Made by a program: the position numbers and the translations under genes. The notes under the pieces were generated by a model that was not told where the DNA came from, made no database searches, and saw nothing but the letters and a program-made list of their open reading frames with translations. Below, one piece after another: positions 39,991 to 52,510 of a stretch of DNA of 64,000 nt. Within the stretch, counting starts at the first letter, position 1. Each line of letters opens with the position of its first letter. The stretch is taken from positions 62,001 through 126,000 of the forward strand of contig JAKCOZ010000336.1 in the NCBI GenBank assembly GCA_022605955.1. The letters run 5' to 3'. Source of the stretch: Rallus limicola (Eukaryota; Chordata; Aves; Gruiformes; Rallidae).

Positions 39991-41617
39991 GCCAAAGTGA
40001 CAGGGTCTGCTTGTGTGTCCTGTTAGGAGGTTTCAGACAAGCTATGCCTTTCATGCCTAGCTTCTTTACTTTGGGAGTTATTGCTGGACGTTTAGCATGT
40101 TTTGAACAGCAGTCTGCTAGGGCCGAGAAAAGCACTGTAGGAGGTAGCAGGTATGTTCCCTCTTTCCAGGCAAAGGAAAAGGCTGAGAGCCAAAGTGACA
40201 GGGTCTGCTTGTGTGTCCTGTTAGGAGGTTTCAGACAAGCTATGCCTTTCATGCCTAGCTTCTTTACTTTGGGAGTTATTGCTGGACGTTTAGCATGTTT
40301 TGAACTGCAGTCTGCTAGGGCCGAGAAAAGCACCGTAGGAGGTTCCAGGCATGTTCCCTCTTTCCAGGCAAAGGAAAAGGCTGAGAGCCAAAGTGACAGG
40401 GTCTGCTTGTGTGTCCTGTTAGGAGGTTTCAGACAAGCTATGCCTTTCAGTCCTAGCTTCTTTACTTTGGGAGTTATTGCTGGACGTTTAGCATGTTTTG
40501 AACTGCAGTCTGCTAGGGCCGAGAAAAGCACCGTAGGAGGTTCCAGGCATGTTCCCTCTTTCCAGGCAAAGGAAAAGGCTGAGAGCCAAAGTGACAGGGT
40601 CTGCTTGTGTGTCCTGTTAGGAGGTTTCAGACAAGCTATGCCTTTCAGTCCTAGCTTCTTTACTTTGGGAGTTATTGCTGGACGTTTAGCATGTTTTGAA
40701 CTGCAGTCTGCTAGGGCCGAGAAAAGCACCGTAGGAGGTAGCAGGTATGTTCCCTCTTTCCAGGCAAAGGAAAAGGCTGAGAGCCAAAGTGACAGGGTCT
40801 GCTTGTGTGTCCTGTTAGGAGGTTTCAGACAAGCTATGCCTTTCATGCCTAGCTTCTTTACTTTGGGAGTTATTGCTGGACGTTTAGCATGTTTTGAACT
40901 GCAGTCTGCTAGGGCCGAGAAAAGCACCGTAGGAGGTTCCAGGCATGTTCCCTCTTTCCAGGCAAAGGAAAAGGCTGAGAGCCAAAGTGACAGGGTCTGC
41001 TTGTGTGTCCTGTTAGGAGGTTTCAGACAAGCTATGCCTTTCAGTCCTAGCTTCTTTACTTTGGGAGTTATTGCTGGACGTTTAGCATGTTTTGAACTGC
41101 AGTCTGCTAGGGCCGAGAAAAGCACTGTAGGAGGTAGCAGGTATGTTCCCTCTTTCCAGGCAAAGGAAAAAGCTGAGAGCCAAAGTGACAGGGTCTGCTT
41201 GTGTGTCCTGTTAGGAGGTTTCAGACAAGCTATGCCTTTCATGCCTAGCTTCTTTACTTTGGGAGTTATTGCTGGACGTTTAGCATGTTTTGAACTGCAG
41301 TCTGCTAGGGCCGAGAAAAGCACCGTAGGAGGTTCCAGGCATGTTCCCTCTTTCCAGGCAAAGGAAAAGGCTGAGAGCCAAAGTGACAGGGTCTGCTTGT
41401 GTGTCCTGTTAGGAGGTTTCAGACAAGCTATGCCTTTCATGCCTAGCTTCTTTACTTTGGGAGTTATTGCTGGACGTTTAGCATGTTTTGAACTGCAGTC
41501 TGCTAGGGCCGAGAAAAGCATTGTAGGAGGTAGCAGGTATGTTCCCTCTTTCCAGGCAAAGGAAAAGGCTGAGAGCCAAAGTGACAGGGTCTGCTTGTGT
41601 GTCCTGTTAGGAGGTTT
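38450..41617 (-). repeat. 8-unit (1584 bp) tandem duplication nested in the larger block
   Basis: GAACAGCAG (38520, 40104), GGAAAAAGCT (39581, 41165) and GCATTGTAGG (39934, 41518) are each spaced 1584 bp apart. The matching downstream block has only one set of these tags, so either this 8-unit stretch was duplicated here or one set was lost there. Edges are approximate. Confidence 0.88.
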
Positions 41618-42592
41618 CAGACAAGCTATGCCTTTCAGTCCTAGCTTCTTTACTTTGGGAGTTATTGCTGGACGTTTAGCATGTTTTGAACTGCAGTCTG
41701 CTAGGGCCGAGAAAAGCACCGTAGGAGGTTCCAGGCATGTTCCCTCTTTCCAGGCAAAGGAAAAGGCTGAGAGCCAAAGTGACAGGGTCTGCTTGTGTGT
41801 CCTGTTAGGAGGTTTCAGACAAGCTATGCCTTTCAGTCCTAGCTTCTTTACTTTGGGAGTTATTGCTGGACGTTTAGCATGTTTTGAACTGCAGTCTGCT
41901 AGGGCCGAGAAAAGCACCGTAGGAGGTTCCAGGCATGTTCCCTCTTTCCAGGCAAAGGAAAAGGCTGAGAGCCAAAGTGACAGGGTCTGCTTGTGTGTCC
42001 TGTTAGGAGGTTTCAGACAAGCTATGCCTTTCATGCCTAGCTTCTTTACTTTGGGAGTTATTGCTGGACGTTTAGCATGTTTTGAACTGCAGTCTGCTAG
42101 GGCCGAGAAAAGCACTGTAGGAGGTTCCAGGCATGTTCCCTCTTTCCAGGCAAAGGAAAAGGCTGAGAGCCAAAGTGACAGGGTCTGCTTGTGTGTCCTG
42201 TTAGGAGGTTTCAGACAAGCTATGCCTTTCATGCCTAGCTTCTTTACTTTGGGAGTTATTGCTGGACGTTTAGCATGTTTTGAACAGCAGTCTGCTAGGG
42301 CCGAGAAAAGCACCGTAGGAGCTTCCAGGCATGTTCCCTCTTTCCAGGCAAAGGAAAAGGCTGAGAGCCAAAGTGACAGGGTCTGCTTGTGTGTCCTGTT
42401 AGGAGGTTTCAGACAAGCTATGCCTTTCAGTCCTAGCTTCTTTACTTTGGGAGTTATTGCTGGACGTTTAGCATGTTTTGAACTGCAGTCTGCTAGGGCC
42501 GAGAAAAGCACTGTAGGAGGTAGCAGGTATGTTCCCTCTTTCCAGGCAAAGGAAAAGGCTGAGAGCCAAAGTGACAGGGTCTGCTTGTGTGT

Positions 42593-42988
42593 CCTGTTAG
42601 GAGGTTTCAGACAAGCTATGCCTTTCCTGCCTAGCTTCTTTACTTTGGGAGTTATTGCTGGACGTTTAGCATGTTTTGAACTGCAGTCTGCTAGGGCCGA
42701 GAAAAGCACCGTTGGTGGTAGCAGGTATGTTCCCTCTTTCCAGGCAAAGGAAAAGGCTGAGAGCCAAAGTGACAGGGTCTGCTTGTGTGTCCTGTTAGGA
42801 GGTTTCAGACAAGCTATGCCTTTCCTGCCTAGCTTCTTTACTTTGGGAGTTATTGCTGGACGTTTAGCATGTTTTGAACTGCAGTCTGCTAGGGCCGAGA
42901 AAAGCACCGTTGGTGGTAGCAGGTATGTTCCCTCTTTCCAGGCAAAGGAAAAGGCTGAGAGCCAAAGTGACAGGGTCTGCTTGTGTGT
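42593..42988 (-). repeat. Single-unit twin: two neighbouring units with the same rare tags
   Basis: CCTTTCCTGCC (42621, 42819) and GTTGGTGGTAGC (42711, 42909) occur in just these two adjacent units, exactly 198 bp apart. This is the smallest possible duplication step, and it looks recent because the pair share several substitutions found nowhere else in the window. Confidence 0.88.
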
Positions 42989-43581
42989 CCTGTTAGGAGG
43001 TTTCAGACAAGCTATGCCTTTCAGTCCTAGCTTCTTTACTTTGGGAGTTATTGCTGGACGTTTAGCATGTTTTGAACTGCAGTCTGCTAGGGCCGAGAAA
43101 AGCACCGTAGGAGGTTCCAGGCATGTTCCCTCTTTCCAGGCAAAGGAAAAGGCTGAGAGCCAAAGTGACAGGGTCTGCTTGTGTGTCCTGTTAGGAGGTT
43201 TCAGACAAGCTATGCCTTTCAGTCCTAGCTTCTTTACTTTGGGAGTTATTGCTGGACGTTTAGCATGTTTTGAACTGCAGTCTGCTAGGGCCGAGAAAAG
43301 CACCGTAGGAGGTTCCAGGCATGTTCCCTCTTTCCAGGCAAAGGAAAAGGCTGAGAGCCAAAGTGACAGGGTCTGCTTGTGTGTCCTGTTAGGAGGTTTC
43401 AGACAAGCTATGCCTTTCAGTCCTAGCTTCTTTACTTTGGGAGTTATTGCTGGACGTTTAGCATGTTTTGAACTGCAGTCTGCTAGGGCCGAGAAAAGCA
43501 CCGTAGGAGGTTCCAGGCATGTTCCCTCTTTCCAGGCAAAGGAAAAGGCTGAGAGCCAAAGTGACAGGGTCTGCTTGTGTG

Positions 43582-46500
43582 TCCTGTTAGGAGGTTTCAG
43601 ACAAGCTATGCCTTTCAGTCCTAGCTTCTTTACTTTGGGAGTTATTGCTGGACGTTTAGCATGTTTTGAACTGCAGTCTGCTAGGGCCGAGAAAAGCACT
43701 GTAGGATGTAGCGGGTATGTTCCCTCTTTCCAGGCAAAGGAAAAGGCTGAGAGCCAAAGTGACAGGGTCTGCTTGTGTGTCCTGTTAGGAGGTTTCAGAC
43801 AAGCTATGCCTTTCAGTCCTAGCTTCTTTACTTTGGGAGTTATTGCTGGACGTTTAGCATGTTTTGAACTGCAGTCTGCTAGGGCCGAGAAAAGCACCGT
43901 AGGAGGTTCCAGGCATGTTCCCTCTTTCCAGGCAAAGGAAAAGGCTGAGAGCCAAAGTGACAGGGTCTGCTTGTGTGTCCTGTTAGGAGGTTTCAGACAA
44001 GCTATGCCTTTCAGTCCTAGCTTCTTTACTTTGGGAGTTATTGCTGGACGTTTAGCATGTTTTGAACTGCAGTCTGCTAGGGCCGAGAAAAGCACCGTAG
44101 GAGGTTCCAGGCATGTTCCCTCATTCCAGGCAAAGGAAAAGGCTGAGAGCCAAAGTGACAGGGTCTGCTTGTGTGTCCTGTTAGGAGGTTTCAGACAAGC
44201 TATGCCTTTCATGCCTAGCTTCTTTACTTTGGGAGTTATTGCTGAACGTTTAGCATGTTTTGAACTGCAGTCTGCTAGGGCCGAGAAAAGCACCGTAGGA
44301 GGTTCCAGGCATGTTCCCTCTTTCCAGGCAAAGGAAAAGGCTGAGAGCCAAAGTGACAGGGTCTGCTTGTGTGTCCTGTTAGGAGGTTTCAGACAAGCTA
44401 TGCCTTTCATGCCTAGCTTCTTTACTTTGGGAGTTATTGCTGGACGTTTAGCATGTTTTGAACTGCAGTCTGCTAGGGCCGAGAAAAGCACCGTAGGAGG
44501 TTCCAGGCATGTTCCCTCTTTCCAGGCAAAGGAAAAGGCTGAGAGCCAAAGTGACAGGGTCTGCTTGTGTGTCCTGTTAGGAGGTTTCAGACAAGCTATG
44601 CCTTTCATGCCTAGCTTCTTTACTTTGGGAGTTATTGCTGGACGTTTAGCATGTTTTGAACTGCAGTCTGCTAGGGCCGAGAAAAGCACTGTAGGAGGTA
44701 GCAGGTATGTTCCCTCTTTCCAGGCAAAGGAAAAGGCTGAGAGCCAAAGTGACAGGGTCTGCTTGTGTGTCCTGTTAGGAGGTTTCAGACAAGCTATGCC
44801 TTTCATGCCTAGCTTCTTTACTTTGGGAGTTATTGCTGGACGTTTAGCATGTTTTGAACTGCAGTCTGCTAGGGCCGAGAAAAGCACCGTAGGAGGTTCC
44901 AGGCATGTTCCCTCTTTCCAGGCAAAGGAAAAGGCTGAGAGCCAAAGTGACAGGGTCTGCTTGTGTGTCCTGTTAGGAGGTTTCAGACAAGCTATGCCTT
45001 TCAGTCCTAGCTTCTTTACTTTGGGAGTTATTGCTGGACGTTTAGCATGTTTTGAACTGCAGTCTGCTAGGGCCGAGAAAAGCACCGTAGGAGGTTCCAG
45101 GCATGTTCCCTCTTTCCAGGCAAAGGAAAAGGCTGAGAGCCAAAGTGACAGGGTCTGCTTGTGTGTCCTGTTAGGAGGTTTCAGACAAGCTATGCCTTTC
45201 ATGCCTAGCTTCTTTACTTTGGGAGTTATTGCTGGACGTTTAGCATGTTTTGAACAGCAGTCTGCTAGGGCCGAGAAAAGCACTGTAGGAGGTAGCAGGT
45301 ATGTTCCCTCTTTCCAGGCAAAGGAAAAGGCTGAGAGCCAAAGTGACAGGGTCTGCTTGTGTGTCCTGTTAGGAGGTTTCAGACAAGCTATGCCTTTCAT
45401 GCCTAGCTTCTTTACTTTGGGAGTTATTGCTGGACGTTTAGCATGTTTTGAACTGCAGTCTGCTAGGGCCGAGAAAAGCACCGTAGGAGGTTCCAGGCAT
45501 GTTCCCTCTTTCCAGGCAAAGGAAAAGGCTGAGAGCCAAAGTGACAGGGTCTGCTTGTGTGTCCTGTTAGGAGGTTTCAGACAAGCTATGCCTTTCAGTC
45601 CTAGCTTCTTTACTTTGGGAGTTATTGCTGGACGTTTAGCATGTTTTGAACTGCAGTCTGCTAGGGCCGAGAAAAGCACCGTAGGAGGTTCCAGGCATGT
45701 TCCCTCTTTCCAGGCAAAGGAAAAGGCTGAGAGCCAAAGTGACAGGGTCTGCTTGTGTGTCCTGTTAGGAGGTTTCAGACAAGCTATGCCTTTCAGTCCT
45801 AGCTTCTTTACTTTGGGAGTTATTGCTGGACGTTTAGCATGTTTTGAACTGCAGTCTGCTAGGGCCGAGAAAAGCACCGTAGGAGGTAGCAGGTATGTTC
45901 CCTCTTTCCAGGCAAAGGAAAAGGCTGAGAGCCAAAGTGACAGGGTCTGCTTGTGTGTCCTGTTAGGAGGTTTCAGACAAGCTATGCCTTTCATGCCTAG
46001 CTTCTTTACTTTGGGAGTTATTGCTGGACGTTTAGCATGTTTTGAACTGCAGTCTGCTAGGGCCGAGAAAAGCACCGTAGGAGGTTCCAGGCATGTTCCC
46101 TCTTTCCAGGCAAAGGAAAAGGCTGAGAGCCAAAGTGACAGGGTCTGCTTGTGTGTCCTGTTAGGAGGTTTCAGACAAGCTATGCCTTTCAGTCCTAGCT
46201 TCTTTACTTTGGGAGTTATTGCTGGACGTTTAGCATGTTTTGAACTGCAGTCTGCTAGGGCCGAGAAAAGCACTGTAGGAGGTAGCAGGTATGTTCCCTC
46301 TTTCCAGGCAAAGGAAAAAGCTGAGAGCCAAAGTGACAGGGTCTGCTCGTGTGTCCTGTTAGGAGGTTTCAGACAAGCTATGCCTTTCAGTCCTAGCTTC
46401 TTTACTTTGGGAGTTATTGCTGGACGTTTAGCATGTTTTGAACTGCAGTCTGCTAGGGCCGAGAAAAGCACCGTAGGAGGTTCCAGGCATGTTCCCTCTT

Positions 46501-46722
46501 TCCAGGCAAAGGAAAAGGCTGAGAGCCAAAGTGACAGGGTCTGCTTGTGTGTCCTGTTAGGAGGTTTCAGACAAGCTATGCCTTTCATGCCTAGCTTCTT
46601 TACTTTGGGAGTTATTGCTGGACGTTTAGCATGTTTTGAACTGCAGTCTGCTAGGGCCGAGAAAAGCATTGTAGGAGGTAGCAGGTATGTTCCCTCTTTC
46701 CAGGCAAAGGAAAAGGCTGAGA
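43582..46722 (-). repeat. Segmental duplication block, copy 2 (34-unit displacement)
   Basis: Tags GATGTAGCGGG (43705), CCCTCATTCC (about 44119), GAACAGCAG (45252), GGAAAAAGCT (46313) and GCATTGTAGG (46666) match copy 1 at +6732 bp. GCTGAACGTT (about 44242) and GCTCGTGTG (about 46344) are private to this copy, so the two have since diverged slightly. Confidence 0.88.
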
Positions 46723-49700
46723 GCCAAAGTGACAGGGTCTGCTTGTGTGTCCTGTTAGGAGGTTTCAGACAAGCTATGCCTTTCAGTCCTAGCTTCTTTA
46801 CTTTGGGAGTTATTGCTGGACGTTTAGCATGTTTTGAACTGCAGTCTGCTAGGGCCGAGAAAAGCACCGTAGGAGGTTCCAGGCATGTTCCCTCTTTCCA
46901 GGCAAAGGAAAAGGCTGAGAGCCAAAGTGACAGGGTCTGCTTGTGTGTCCTGTTAGGAGGTTTCAGACAAGCTATGCCTTTCAGTCCTAGCTTCTTTACT
47001 TTGGGAGTTATTGCTGGACGTTTAGCATGTTTTGAACTGCAGTCTGCTAGGGCCGAGAAAAGCACCGTAGGAGGTTCCAGGCATGTTCCCTCTTTCCAGG
47101 CAAAGGAAAAGGCTGAGAGCCAAAGTGACAGGGTCTGCTTGTGTGTCCTGTTAGGAGGTTTCAGACAAGCTATGCCTTTCAGTCCTAGCTTCTTTACTTT
47201 GGGAGTTATTGCTGGACGTTTAGCATGTTTTGAACTGCAGTCTGCTAGGGCCGAGAAAAGCACCGTAGGAGGTTCCAGGCATGTTCCCTCTTTCCAGGCA
47301 AAGGAAAAGGCTGAGAGCCAAAGTGACAGGGTCTGCTTGTGTGTCCTGTTAGGAGGTTTCAGACAAGCTATGCCTTTCAGTCCTAGCTTCTTTACTTTGG
47401 GAGTTATTGCTGGACGTTTAGCATGTTTTGAACTGCAGTCTGCTAGGGCCGAGAAAAGCACTGTAGGAGGTAGCAGGTATGTTCCCTCTTTCCAGGCAAA
47501 GGAAAAGGCTGAGAGCCAAAGTGACAGGGTCTGCTTGTGTGTCCTGTTAGGAGGTTTCAGACAAGCTATGCCTTTCATGCCTAGCTTCTTTACTTTGGGA
47601 GTTATTGCTGGACGTTTAGCATGTTTTGAACTGCAGTCTGCTAGGGCCGAGAAAAGCACCGTAGGAGGTTCCAGGTATGTTCCCTCTTTCCAGGCAAAGG
47701 AAAAGGCTGAGAGCCAAAGTGACAGGGTCTGCTTGTGTGTCCTGTTAGGAGGTTTCAGACAAGCTATGCCTTTCATGCCTAGCTTCTTTACTTTGGGAGT
47801 TATTGCTGGACGTTTAGCATGTTTTGAACTGCAGTCTGCTAGGGCCGAGAAAAGCACTGTAGGAGGTAGCAGGTATGTTCCCTCTTTCCAGGCAAAGGAA
47901 AAGGCTGAGAGCCAAAGTGACAGGGTCTGCTTGTGTGTCCTGTTAGGAGGTTTCAGACAAGCTATGCCTTTCAGTCCTAGCTTCTTTACTTTGGGAGTTA
48001 TTGCTGGACGTTTAGCATGTTTTGAACTGCAGTCTGCTAGGGCCGAGAAAAGCACCGTAGGAGGTTCCAGGCATGTTCCCTCTTTCCAGGCAAAGGAAAA
48101 GGCTGAGAGCCAAAGTGACAGGGTCTGCTTGTGTGTCCTGTTAGGAGGTTTCAGACAAGCTATGCCTTTCATGCCTAGCTTCTTTACTTTGGGAGTTATT
48201 GCTGGACGTTTAGCATGTTTTGAACAGCAGTCTGCTAGGGCCGAGAAAAGCACCGTAGGAGGTTCCAGGCATGTTCCCTCTTTCCAGGCAAAGGAAAAGG
48301 CTGAGAGCCAAAGTGACAGGGTCTGCTTGTGTGTCCTGTTAGGAGGTTTCAGACAAGCTATGCCTTTCAGTCCTAGCTTCTTTACTTTGGGAGTTATTGC
48401 TGGACGTTTAGCATGTTTTGAACAGCAGTCTGCTAGGGCCGAGAAAAGCACCGTAGGAGGTTCCAGGCATGTTCCCTCTTTCCAGGCAAAGGAAAAGGCT
48501 GAGAGCCAAAGTGACAGGGTCTGCTTGTGTGTCCTGTTAGGAGGTTTCAGACAAGCTATGCCTTTCATGCCTAGCTTCTTTACTTTGGGAGTTATTGCTG
48601 GACGTTTAGCATGTTTTGAACTGCAGTCTGCTAGGGCCGAGAAAAGCACTGTAGGAGGTAGCAGGTATGTTCCCTCTTTCCAGGCAAAGGAAAAGGCTGA
48701 GAGCCAAAGTGACAGGGTCTGCTTGTGTGTCCTGTTAGGAGGTTTCAGACAAGCTATGCCTTTCATGCCTAGCTTCTTTACTTTGGGAGTTATTGCTGGA
48801 CGTTTAGCATGTTTTGAACTGCAGTCTGCTAGGGCCGAGAAAAGCACCGTAGGAGGTAGCAGGTATGTTCCCTCTTTCCAGGCAAAGGAAAAGGCTGAGA
48901 GCCAAAGTGACAGGGTCTGCTTGTGTGTCCTGTTAGGAGGTTTCAGACAAGCTATGCCTTTCAGTCCTAGCTTCTTTACTTTGGGAGTTATTGCTGGACG
49001 TTTAGCATGTTTTGAACTGCAGTCTGCTAGGGCCGAGAAAAGCACCGTAGGAGGTTCCAGGCATGTTCCCTCTTTCCAGGCAAAGGAAAAGGCTGAGAGC
49101 CAAAGTGACAGGGTCTGCTTGTGTGTCCTGTTAGGAGGTTTCAGACAAGCTATGCCTTTCAGTCCTAGCTTCTTTACTTTGGGAGTTATTGCTGGACGTT
49201 TAGCATGTTTTGAACTGCAGTCTGCTAGGGCCGAGAAAAGCACCGTAGGAGGTTCCAGGCATGTTCCCTCTTTCCAGGCAAAGGAAAAGGCTGAGAGCCA
49301 AAGTGACAGGGTCTGCTTGTGTGTCCTGTTAGGAGGTTTCAGACAAGCTATGCCTTTCAGTCCTAGCTTCTTTACTTTGGGAGTTATTGCTGGACGTTTA
49401 GCATGTTTTGAACTGCAGTCTGCTAGGGCCGAGAAAAGCACCGTAGGAGGTTCCAGGCATGTTCCCTCTTTCCAGGCAAAGGAAAAGGCTGAGAGCCAAA
49501 GTGACAGGGTCTGCTTGTGTGTCCTGTTAGGAGGTTTCAGACAAGCTATGCCTTTCAGTCCTAGCTTCTTTACTTTGGGAGTTATTGCTGGACGTTTAGC
49601 ATGTTTTGAACTGCAGTCTGCTAGGGCCGAGAAAAGCACCGTAGGAGGTAGCAGGCATGTTCCCTCTTTCCAGGCAAAGGAAAAGGCTGAGAGCCAAAGT

Positions 49701-50999
49701 GACAGGGTCTGCTTGTGTGTCCTGTTAGGAGGTTTCAGACAAGCTATGCCTTTCATGCCTAGCTTCTTTACTTTGGGAGTTATTGCTGGACGTTTAGCAT
49801 GTTTTGAACTGCAGTCTGCTAGGGCCGAGAAAAGCACTGTAGGAGGTAGCAGGTATGTTCCCTCTTTCCAGGCAAAGGAAAAGGCTGAGAGCCAAAGTGA
49901 CAGGGTCTGCTTGTGTGTCCTGTTAGGAGGTTTCAGACAAGCTATGCCTTTCATGCCTAGCTTCTTTACTTTGGGAGTTATTGCTGGACGTTTAGCATGT
50001 TTTGAACTGCAGTCTGCTAGGGCCGAGAAAAGCACCGTAGGAGGTAGCAGGTTTGTTCCCTCTTTCCAGGCAAAGGAAAAGGCTGAGAGCCAAAGTGACA
50101 GGGTCTGCTTGTGTGTCCTGTTAGGAGGTTTCAGACAAGCTATGCCTTTCAGTCCTAGCTTCTTTACTTTGGGAGTTATTGCTGGACGTTTAGCATGTTT
50201 TGAACTGCAGTCTGCTAGGGCCGAGAAAAGCACCGTAGGAGGTTCCAGGCATGTTCCCTCTTTCCAGGCAAAGGAAAAGGCTGAGAGCCAAAGTGACAGG
50301 GTCTGCTTGTGTGTCCTGTTAGGAGGTTTCAGACAAGCTATGCCTTTCAGTCCTAGCTTCTTTACTTTGGGAGTTATTGCTGGACGTTTAGCATGTTTTG
50401 AACTGCAGTCTGCTAGGGCCGAGAAAAGCACCGTAGGAGGTTCCAGGCATGTTCCCTCTTTCCAGGCAAAGGAAAAGGCTGAGAGCCAAAGTGACAGGGT
50501 CTGCTTGTGTGTCCTGTTAGGAGGTTTCAGACAAGCTATGCCTTTCAGTCCTAGCTTCTTTACTTTGGGAGTTATTGCTGGACGTTTAGCATGTTTTGAA
50601 CTGCAGTCTGCTAGGGCCGAGAAAAGCACCGTAGGAGGTTCCAGGCATGTTCCCTCTTTCCAGGCAAAGGAAAAGGCTGAGAGCCAAAGTGACAGGGTCT
50701 GCTTGTGTGTCCTGTTAGGAGGTTTCAGACAAGCTATGCCTTTCATGCCTAGCTTCTTTACTTTGGGAGTTATTGCTGGACGTTTAGCATGTTTTGAACT
50801 GCAGTCTGCTAGGGCCGAGAAAAGCACCGTAGGAGGTTCCAGGCATGTTCCCTCTTTCCAGGCAAAGGAAAAGGCTGAGAGCCAAAGTGACAGGGTCTGC
50901 TTGTGTGTCCTGTTAGGAGGTTTCAGACAAGCAATGCCTTTCAGTCCTAGCTTCTTTACTTTGGGAGTTATTGCTGGACGTTTAGCATGTTTTGAACTG

Positions 51000-51500
51000 C
51001 AGTCTGCTAGGGCCGAGAAAAGCACCGTAGGAGGTAGCAGGCATGTTCCCTCTTTCCAGGCAAAGGAAAAGGCTGAGAGCCAAAGTGACAGGGTCTGCTT
51101 GTGTGTCCTGTTAGGAGGTTTCAGACAAGCTATGCCTTTCATGCCTAGCTTCTTTACTTTGGGAGTTATTGCTGGACGTTTAGCATGTTTTGAACTGCAG
51201 TCTGCTAGGGCCGAGAAAAGCACTGTAGGAGGTAGCAGGTATGTTCCCTCTTTCCAGGCAAAGGAAAAGGCTGAGAGCCAAAGTGACAGGGTCTGCTTGT
51301 GTGTCCTGTTAGGAGGTTTCAGACAAGCTATGCCTTTCATGCCTAGCTTCTTTACTTTGGGAGTTATTGCTGGACGTTTAGCATGTTTTGAACTGCAGTC
51401 TGCTAGGGCCGAGAAAAGCACTGTAGGAGGTAGCAGGTATGTTCCCTCTTTCCAGGCAAAGGAAAAGGCTGAGAGCCAAAGTGACGGGGTCTGCTTGTGT
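51000..51500 (-). repeat. Tagged motif block, copy 1 of 3 (short form)
   Basis: A GTAGCAGGCATG unit (51035) is followed by two GTAGCAGGTATG units, the last with GTGACGGGG (51481). This copy lacks one intervening unit found in the two later copies. Confidence 0.75.
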
Positions 51501-52458
51501 GTCCTGTTAGGAGGTTTCAGACAAGCTATGCCTTTCAGTCCTAGCTTCTTTACTTTGGGAGTTATTGCTGGACGTTTAGCATGTTTTGAACTGCAGTCTG
51601 CTAGGGCCGAGAAAAGCACCGTAGGAGGTTCCAGGCATGTTCCCTCTTTCCAGGCAAAGGAAAAGGCTGAGAGCCAAAGTGACAGGGTCTGCTTGTGTGT
51701 CCTGTTAGGAGGTTTCAGACAAGCTATGCCTTTCAGTCCTAGCTTCTTTACTTTGGGAGTTATTGCTGGACGTTTAGCATGTTTTGAACTGCAGTCTGCT
51801 AGGGCCGAGAAAAGCACCGTAGGAGGTTCCAGGCATGTTCCCTCTTTCCAGGCAAAGGAAAAGGCTGAGAGCCAAAGTGACAGGGTCTGCTTGTGTGTCC
51901 TGTTAGGAGGTTTCAGACAAGCTATGCCTTTCAGTCCTAGCTTCTTTACTTTGGGAGTTATTGCTGGACGTTTAGCATGTTTTGAACTGCAGTCTGCTAG
52001 GGCCGAGAAAAGCACCGTAGGAGGTTCCAGGCATGTTCCCTCTTTCCAGGCAAAGGAAAAGGCTGAGAGCCAAAGTGACAGGGTCTGCTTGTGTGTCCTG
52101 TTAGGAGGTTTCAGACAAGCTATGCCTTTCATGCCTAGCTTCTTTAGTTTGGGAGTTATTGCTGGACGTTTAGCATGTTTTGAACTGCAGTCTGCTAGGG
52201 CCGAGAAAAGCACCGTAGGAGGTTCCAGGCATGTTCCCTCTTTCCAGGCAAAGGAAAAGGCTGAGAGCCAAAGTGACAGGGTCTGCTTGTGTGTCCTGTT
52301 AGGAGGTTTCAGACAAGCTATGCCTTTCAGTCCTAGCTTCTTTACTTTGGGAGTTATTGCTGGACGTTTAGCATGTTTTGAACTGCAGTCTGCTAGGGCC
52401 GAGAAAAGCACCGTAGGAGGTTCCAGGCATGTTCCCTCTTTCCAGGCAAAGGAAAAGG

Positions 52459-52510
52459 CTCTGAGAGCCAAAGTGACAGGGTCTGCTTGTGTGTCCTGTT
52501 AGGAGGTTCA
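52459..52510. other. First length-changing unit: CT insertion and T deletion
   Basis: GGCTCTGAGAGCC (extra CT, about 52458-52470) is followed 40 bp later by AGGAGGTTCAG (one T missing, about 52501-52511). The net change is +1 bp. These are the first departures from exact 198-bp register in the window and lie within one unit. Confidence 0.92.

Noticed and set aside
11036..52471. Series of minus-strand genes starting with Met-Pro-Phe
   Set aside because: They begin and end merely where CCTTATAAC variants introduce a stop in the complementary frame. Their spacing is multiples of 198 bp and they share one repeated peptide with no other domain.
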